A stretch of DNA of 64,000 bases, taken from assembly GCF_015291885.1 (NCBI RefSeq), contig NZ_CP036186.1, forward strand, positions 3,623,001 to 3,687,000, in the 5' to 3' direction. Shown piece by piece: positions 60,865 through 64,000 of the stretch. Made by a program: the position numbers and the translations under genes. The notes beneath the pieces are model-generated. The model had not been told where the DNA came from and ran no database searches. It saw only the letters and a list, made by a program, of their open reading frames with translations. The first letter of the stretch is position 1. Each line of letters begins with the position of its first letter. This DNA comes from Stutzerimonas stutzeri. GTDB lineage: Bacteria > Pseudomonadota > Gammaproteobacteria > Pseudomonadales > Pseudomonadaceae.

Positions 60865-61950
60865 ATGTCGCTGATTACTTTCGCCTATCTTATTGGCGGC
60901 CTGGTTTTGCTCGTCGTTGGTGCCGAAGCGCTGGTGCGCGGCGCCGCAAAACTGGCTAGTCGCTTCGGCATTCCACCCTTGATCATTGGTCTGACAGTGG
61001 TCGCCTTCGGCACCAGCGCACCGGAAACAGCCGTCAGCGTGCAGGCGTCGCTGAATGGCAGCGGTGACATAGCAGTTGGTAATGTGATCGGCAGCAACAT
61101 CGCCAATATCCTGCTCATCCTCGGGCTTTCAGCCCTGATTGCACCGCTCGTGGTATCCCGACAGCTGATACGCCTGGACGTCCCGGTAATGATTGGTGCC
61201 GGCCTACTGTGCTACGGCCTGGCCTGGAATGGCAGTATCAGCCGACTGGACGGCATCCTGTTGCTTGTCGCCCTGCTTGGCTACACGCTGTTTCTGGTAA
61301 TCGCCAGCAAGCGCGAACAACCGGGGCCAGGTGTCGACGAGTTCGATACCGAGTTCGGACCGGACCCTGCCGCCAAGCCCTATGCCTGGGTGCTTCAGCT
61401 GTTGCTGATCGTACTGGGCCTGGGCCTTTTGGTTGGCGGCTCAAACCTGCTGATCGAAGGTGCGGTTGGCCTGGCCCGAGCACTGGGACTGTCAGAGCTG
61501 GTTATCGGCCTTACAGTGGTAGCGATCGGCACTTCGATGCCGGAGCTGGCGACCTCGGTTCTAGCCGTGATCAGGGGCGAGCGCGACATTGCGGTCGGCA
61601 ACATCGTCGGCAGCTGTATATTCAATCTACTGCTCGTTTTGGGGGCAGGTGCCGCGGTGGCTGCGGAGGGGCTGTCCATCTCACCCAACGCGCAATCATT
61701 CGACTTCCCGGTGATGCTGGCCGTATTCGTCGCCTGCCTGCCAATCTTCTTTTCTGGCTACTGCATTCAACGCTGGGAAGGCCTGCTGTTCTTCGCCTAT
61801 TACGTGGCTTACACCCTCTATTTGGTGATGTTCGCCACAGGGCTGGGTGCCATCGAACTGCTGCGCGACGCGATGCTCTGGTTCGCCTTCCCCTTGACGG
61901 CCGTCACGCTTTTGGTGATCTTCCTGCGCGCCTGGCAACGCCAGCGCTAA
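60865..61950 (+). CDS. Calcium/sodium antiporter, copy 1
   Basis: A 361-residue CaCA-superfamily exchanger of the YrbG type. It has ten predicted helices in two inverted halves, each with an alpha-repeat: GLTVVAFGTSAPETAVSVQASLNGSGDIAVGNVIGSNIANI near residues 42-82 and GLTVVAIGTSMPELATSVLAVIRGERDIAVGNIVGSCIFNL near 210-250. The second repeat has Cys instead of Asn in GSCIFN. The central cytoplasmic loop is acidic. A near-duplicate follows 34 bases later. Confidence 0.92.
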   Translation: MSLITFAYLIGGLVLLVVGAEALVRGAAKLASRFGIPPLIIGLTVVAFGTSAPETAVSVQASLNGSGDIAVGNVIGSNIANILLILGLSALIAPLVVSRQLIRLDVPVMIGAGLLCYGLAWNGSISRLDGILLLVALLGYTLFLVIASKREQPGPGVDEFDTEFGPDPAAKPYAWVLQLLLIVLGLGLLVGGSNLLIEGAVGLARALGLSELVIGLTVVAIGTSMPELATSVLAVIRGERDIAVGNIVGSCIFNLLLVLGAGAAVAAEGLSISPNAQSFDFPVMLAVFVACLPIFFSGYCIQRWEGLLFFAYYVAYTLYLVMFATGLGAIELLRDAMLWFAFPLTAVTLLVIFLRAWQRQR

Positions 61951-61984
61951 TTCCCATCTACTCCCCCTTCCGGAGCGCCACATC

Positions 61985-63070
61985 GTGACCCTGATGACAT
62001 TCGTTTACCTCATTGCCGGCCTTGTGCTACTCGTCGCTGGTGCGGAGGTGCTGGTGCGCGGCGCGGGCAAGCTAGCGGCCCAGTTTGGTATCTCGCCTCT
62101 GGTCATCGGCCTTACCGTAGTCGCCTTCGGTACCAGCGCGCCGGAAACAGCGGTCAGCGTACAGGCCTCGCTTAATGGCAGCGGCGACATCGCAATTGGC
62201 AACGTGCTGGGTAGCAACATCGCCAACGTGCTGCTGATTCTCGGCATCACGGCGCTGGTTGCACCCCTGGTGGTGTCGCGTCAGCTGATCCGCCTGGACG
62301 TGCCGATCATGATCGGCGCCAGCCTGGTCACCTTTGCGCTGGCCTGGGACGGCGAGCTAAGCCGCTTCGATGGCGCATTGCTGTTCACGGCTGTAGTGGT
62401 CTACACGCTGTTTCTGATCATCAGCAGCCGCCGTGAGAAAGCGGCCGATGCTGACGACGAATTCGCCAAGGAGTTCGGCCTGAACGAGCCCGCCAAGCCG
62501 TATGCAGGGCTGATCAATGCCGGGCTAGTGCTAGGCGGCCTCGTGCTGCTGGTGGTGGGCTCCAACTTCCTTGTCGAGGGCGCTGTATCATTGGCCCGCG
62601 CGCTCGGCCTGTCGGAGCTGGTCATTGGTCTGACCGTTATCGCTATCGGCACATCACTGCCGGAATTGGCCACCTCGATCATGGCGGCGTTTCGTGGCGA
62701 GCGCGACATCGCCGTGGGCAATATCGTCGGCAGCAACATTTTCAACCTGCTCTGCGTACTTGGCCTGGCTTCGCTCGTATCACCGCAGGCTATCGCCATA
62801 TCGCCCAATGCACTGGCATTCGACTTCCCAGTGATGATTGCAGTGGCGTTTGCCTGCCTGCCGATCTTCTTCGCCGGCTACAGCATCAATCGTTGGGAAG
62901 GCGCACTGTTCGTGGCCTATTACGTGGCGTATACGCTTTACCTCGTGCTCGCCAGCACCGGTCGACCATTCGCCGAAACCTTCGGCGACGCGATGCTGGG
63001 CTACGCGCTGCCGCTTACCGCAATCACGCTGTTGGTCATTACCGGTAGCGCCTGGAAAACTCAGCGCTAA
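61985..63070 (+). CDS. Calcium/sodium antiporter, copy 2
   Basis: A second 361-residue YrbG-type exchanger, the same length as copy 1 and alignable without obvious gaps. Alpha-repeats are GLTVVAFGTSAPETAVSVQASLNGSGDIAIGNVLGSNIANV and GLTVIAIGTSLPELATSIMAAFRGERDIAVGNIVGSNIFNL. Here the second repeat keeps the canonical GSNIFN. The start is GTG at 61985, aligned with the ATG of copy 1 and preceded by GGAG. The next gene converges on it. Confidence 0.92.
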   Translation: MTLMTFVYLIAGLVLLVAGAEVLVRGAGKLAAQFGISPLVIGLTVVAFGTSAPETAVSVQASLNGSGDIAIGNVLGSNIANVLLILGITALVAPLVVSRQLIRLDVPIMIGASLVTFALAWDGELSRFDGALLFTAVVVYTLFLIISSRREKAADADDEFAKEFGLNEPAKPYAGLINAGLVLGGLVLLVVGSNFLVEGAVSLARALGLSELVIGLTVIAIGTSLPELATSIMAAFRGERDIAVGNIVGSNIFNLLCVLGLASLVSPQAIAISPNALAFDFPVMIAVAFACLPIFFAGYSINRWEGALFVAYYVAYTLYLVLASTGRPFAETFGDAMLGYALPLTAITLLVITGSAWKTQR

Positions 63071-63109
63071 GTGACTCAGGGGCGGGCCTTACTGGCTCCC
63101 CCCTGCACT

Positions 63110-63538
63110 TCAGCCCTCGCACACCTGCGGGCGTGGCAACTCGAACACCTGGGCGGTCTCTTCTTCGTCACTCATACGATTGAGGGCGCCGTCGACCACT
63201 GCGCCATTTTCCATGCTTAGTTGGCGATAGCGGATATTGCCGCGCACGCGCGCATTGGAATGCAGCTCAAGAAGGTGTTCGACCACCAGATCCCCAACGA
63301 TGGTGCCGTCGATCAGCGCATCGTAGCTGCTCACGTTTCCTTCGATCTTACCTTCGGCGCTCAGCGCCAGCAGGCTATGCGTGCCTGGCTTGTGGCAAAC
63401 GTTGCCGCGCACTTCGCCGCTGACCTTGAGTCCTTCTTCGAAGGTGACATCCCCTACCAGTGACAAATTTCCGGAGATCAGGCTGGAAAATTGATCGATG
63501 GTGACGCGAGACACCGGCTTCTTCTTGTTGAACATCAT
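63110..63538 (-). CDS. Bactofilin (polymer-forming cytoskeletal protein)
   Basis: A 142-residue bactofilin: a short positively charged N-terminus (MMFNKKKPVSRV), the beta-helical DUF583 core (SLISGNLSLVGDVTFEEGLKVSGEVRGNV through ALIDGTIVGDLVVEHLLELHSNARVRGNI), and an acidic C-terminal tail. Bactofilins polymerise without nucleotide and localise wall enzymes. It is downstream of a membrane coiled-coil gene and an M23 peptidase, a common bactofilin context. Confidence 0.92.
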   Translation of the reverse strand: MMFNKKKPVSRVTIDQFSSLISGNLSLVGDVTFEEGLKVSGEVRGNVCHKPGTHSLLALSAEGKIEGNVSSYDALIDGTIVGDLVVEHLLELHSNARVRGNIRYRQLSMENGAVVDGALNRMSDEEETAQVFELPRPQVCEG

Positions 63539-63552
63539 CTACTCCAAAACGG

Positions 63553-63909
63553 TTAACGGGCTTTCTTCTGTTGGCGGAAGAATGCCAAATCGGTCTGCAG
63601 GCGCTCGACTTGCGCTGAAAGGGTGGCGATACGCCTGAGCAACTGTTCTTCAGTGGCCTGAGTCTCCTGGCGCTGCAAGCGGCTCTGCTCCAGCTCTGCC
63701 TTGAGTGCAAGAGTCTCGCGACTCAATGCCTCGGTACGCTGCGCATAGTTGCTGTGCTCGTGGCTGCGCAAATAAAGCAAAGCGCCGATGACGCAGAGCA
63801 GTCCAGCAATGATCCAGTGCCCGGTGCGCGCACGGCGGCCAGCCTGCGGCCGGTGTACAGCGCGTACCAGTTCTCGGGTGGAGGGGCGTTTAGTCCTCAG
63901 CCAGGTCAT
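63553..63909 (-). CDS. Small membrane-anchored coiled-coil protein
   Basis: A 118-residue protein, family not recognised. The basic N-terminus is followed by one membrane helix (HWIIAGLLCVIGALLYLRSH, about 31-50), then a periplasmic coiled coil (EALSRETLALKAELEQSRLQ through TLSAQVERLQTDLAFFRQQ). I start at MTWLRTKRPS (63909), which overlaps the end of the M23 peptidase gene by 20 bases; an ATG seven codons upstream is also open. It lies 14 bases before bactofilin. Size and topology suggest an adaptor between the filament and the peptidase; this is inference. Confidence 0.75.
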   Translation of the reverse strand: MTWLRTKRPSTRELVRAVHRPQAGRRARTGHWIIAGLLCVIGALLYLRSHEHSNYAQRTEALSRETLALKAELEQSRLQRQETQATEEQLLRRIATLSAQVERLQTDLAFFRQQKKAR

Positions 63910-64000
63910 CGCCGACGCGCTCCAGATCACCCAGGGCGAGGAATCGCTGCGGGTCGACGAAACGCCCCTTGTGCAGCACTTCGAAATGCAGATGTGGCCC
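63890..64000 (-). CDS. M23 family metallopeptidase, C-terminal end
   Basis: The last 36 codons and stop of a gene that continues beyond the right edge. The reading GPHLHFEVLHKGRFVDPQRF contains the HxH zinc motif typical of LytM/M23 peptidoglycan endopeptidases. The C-terminus ends GDDLAED. It overlaps the coiled-coil gene. With the bactofilin it forms a candidate cell-shape unit. Confidence 0.88.
   Translation of the reverse strand, partial: GPHLHFEVLHKGRFVDPQRFLALGDLERVGDDLAED

Overview
This 64 kb window is a stretch of gammaproteobacterial chromosome, almost certainly from the Pseudomonadaceae and most like the Pseudomonas stutzeri group (Stutzerimonas). That call rests on gene order remembered from Pseudomonas aeruginosa, protein sequences typical of pseudomonads, high GC content, and REP palindromes of the GGATTA...TAATCC type next to a RAYT gene. 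It is almost entirely core genome. I see no prophage, CRISPR array, integron or tRNA gene.

Layout. (1) 1-2190: the start of the division and cell-wall cluster on the minus strand (mraZ-rsmH-ftsL-ftsI), with a recognisable mraZ promoter and three MraZ boxes. (2) 2300-7230: the RNase P RNA gene and rsmI on the minus strand, diverging from lpoA-yraN-SIS isomerase-dolP on the plus strand. (3) 7277-12145: sspB/sspA, the cytochrome bc1 operon petABC, and rpsI/rplM, all minus and each block with a visible promoter or terminator. (4) 12512-21130: tas, an orphan ECF-type permease, yacG-coaE, the type IV pilus block pilD-pilC-pilB with divergent pilA under a sigma-54 promoter, then a REP/RAYT island. 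(5) 21189-24961: cysNC and cysD (sulfate activation) and a Nif3-like gene. (6) 25091-31318: algW, then hisC-hisD-hisG-murA-ibaG. (7) 31418-34947: a PsiE-family gene attached to the mlaFEDCB lipid-transport operon. (8) 35229-42235: the divergent kdsD-kdsC-lptC-lptA-lptB-rpoN-hpf-ptsN-rapZ-ptsO series, covering Kdo synthesis, LPS export, sigma-54 and the nitrogen PTS. (9) 42288-52675: pmbA, yjgA, tldD, nitrilase, yhdP, rng and maf. (10) 52774-56729: an unrecognised coiled-coil/PEGA protein next to mreD-mreC-mreB. (11) 57045-60255: gatCAB. (12) 60396-64000: a short RlpA-like lipoprotein, two tandem sodium/calcium exchanger genes, a bactofilin, a small membrane coiled-coil protein and the end of an M23 peptidase gene.

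The recurring theme is the cell envelope: septal and lateral wall synthesis, LPS synthesis and export, outer-membrane lipid asymmetry, envelope stress proteolysis (AlgW) and cell shape (MreBCD, bactofilin).

Nothing here is a clearly new multi-gene system. The observations most worth a second look are: an mreC gene that seems to lack a canonical start codon (ATC is the best candidate) behind a long hairpin; a RAYT gene bracketed by four copies of a ~54 bp repeat, with its own stop codon inside one copy; an uncharacterised coiled-coil/PEGA protein in the maf-mreD gap; a PsiE gene in the mla operon; and the bactofilin/M23 cluster.
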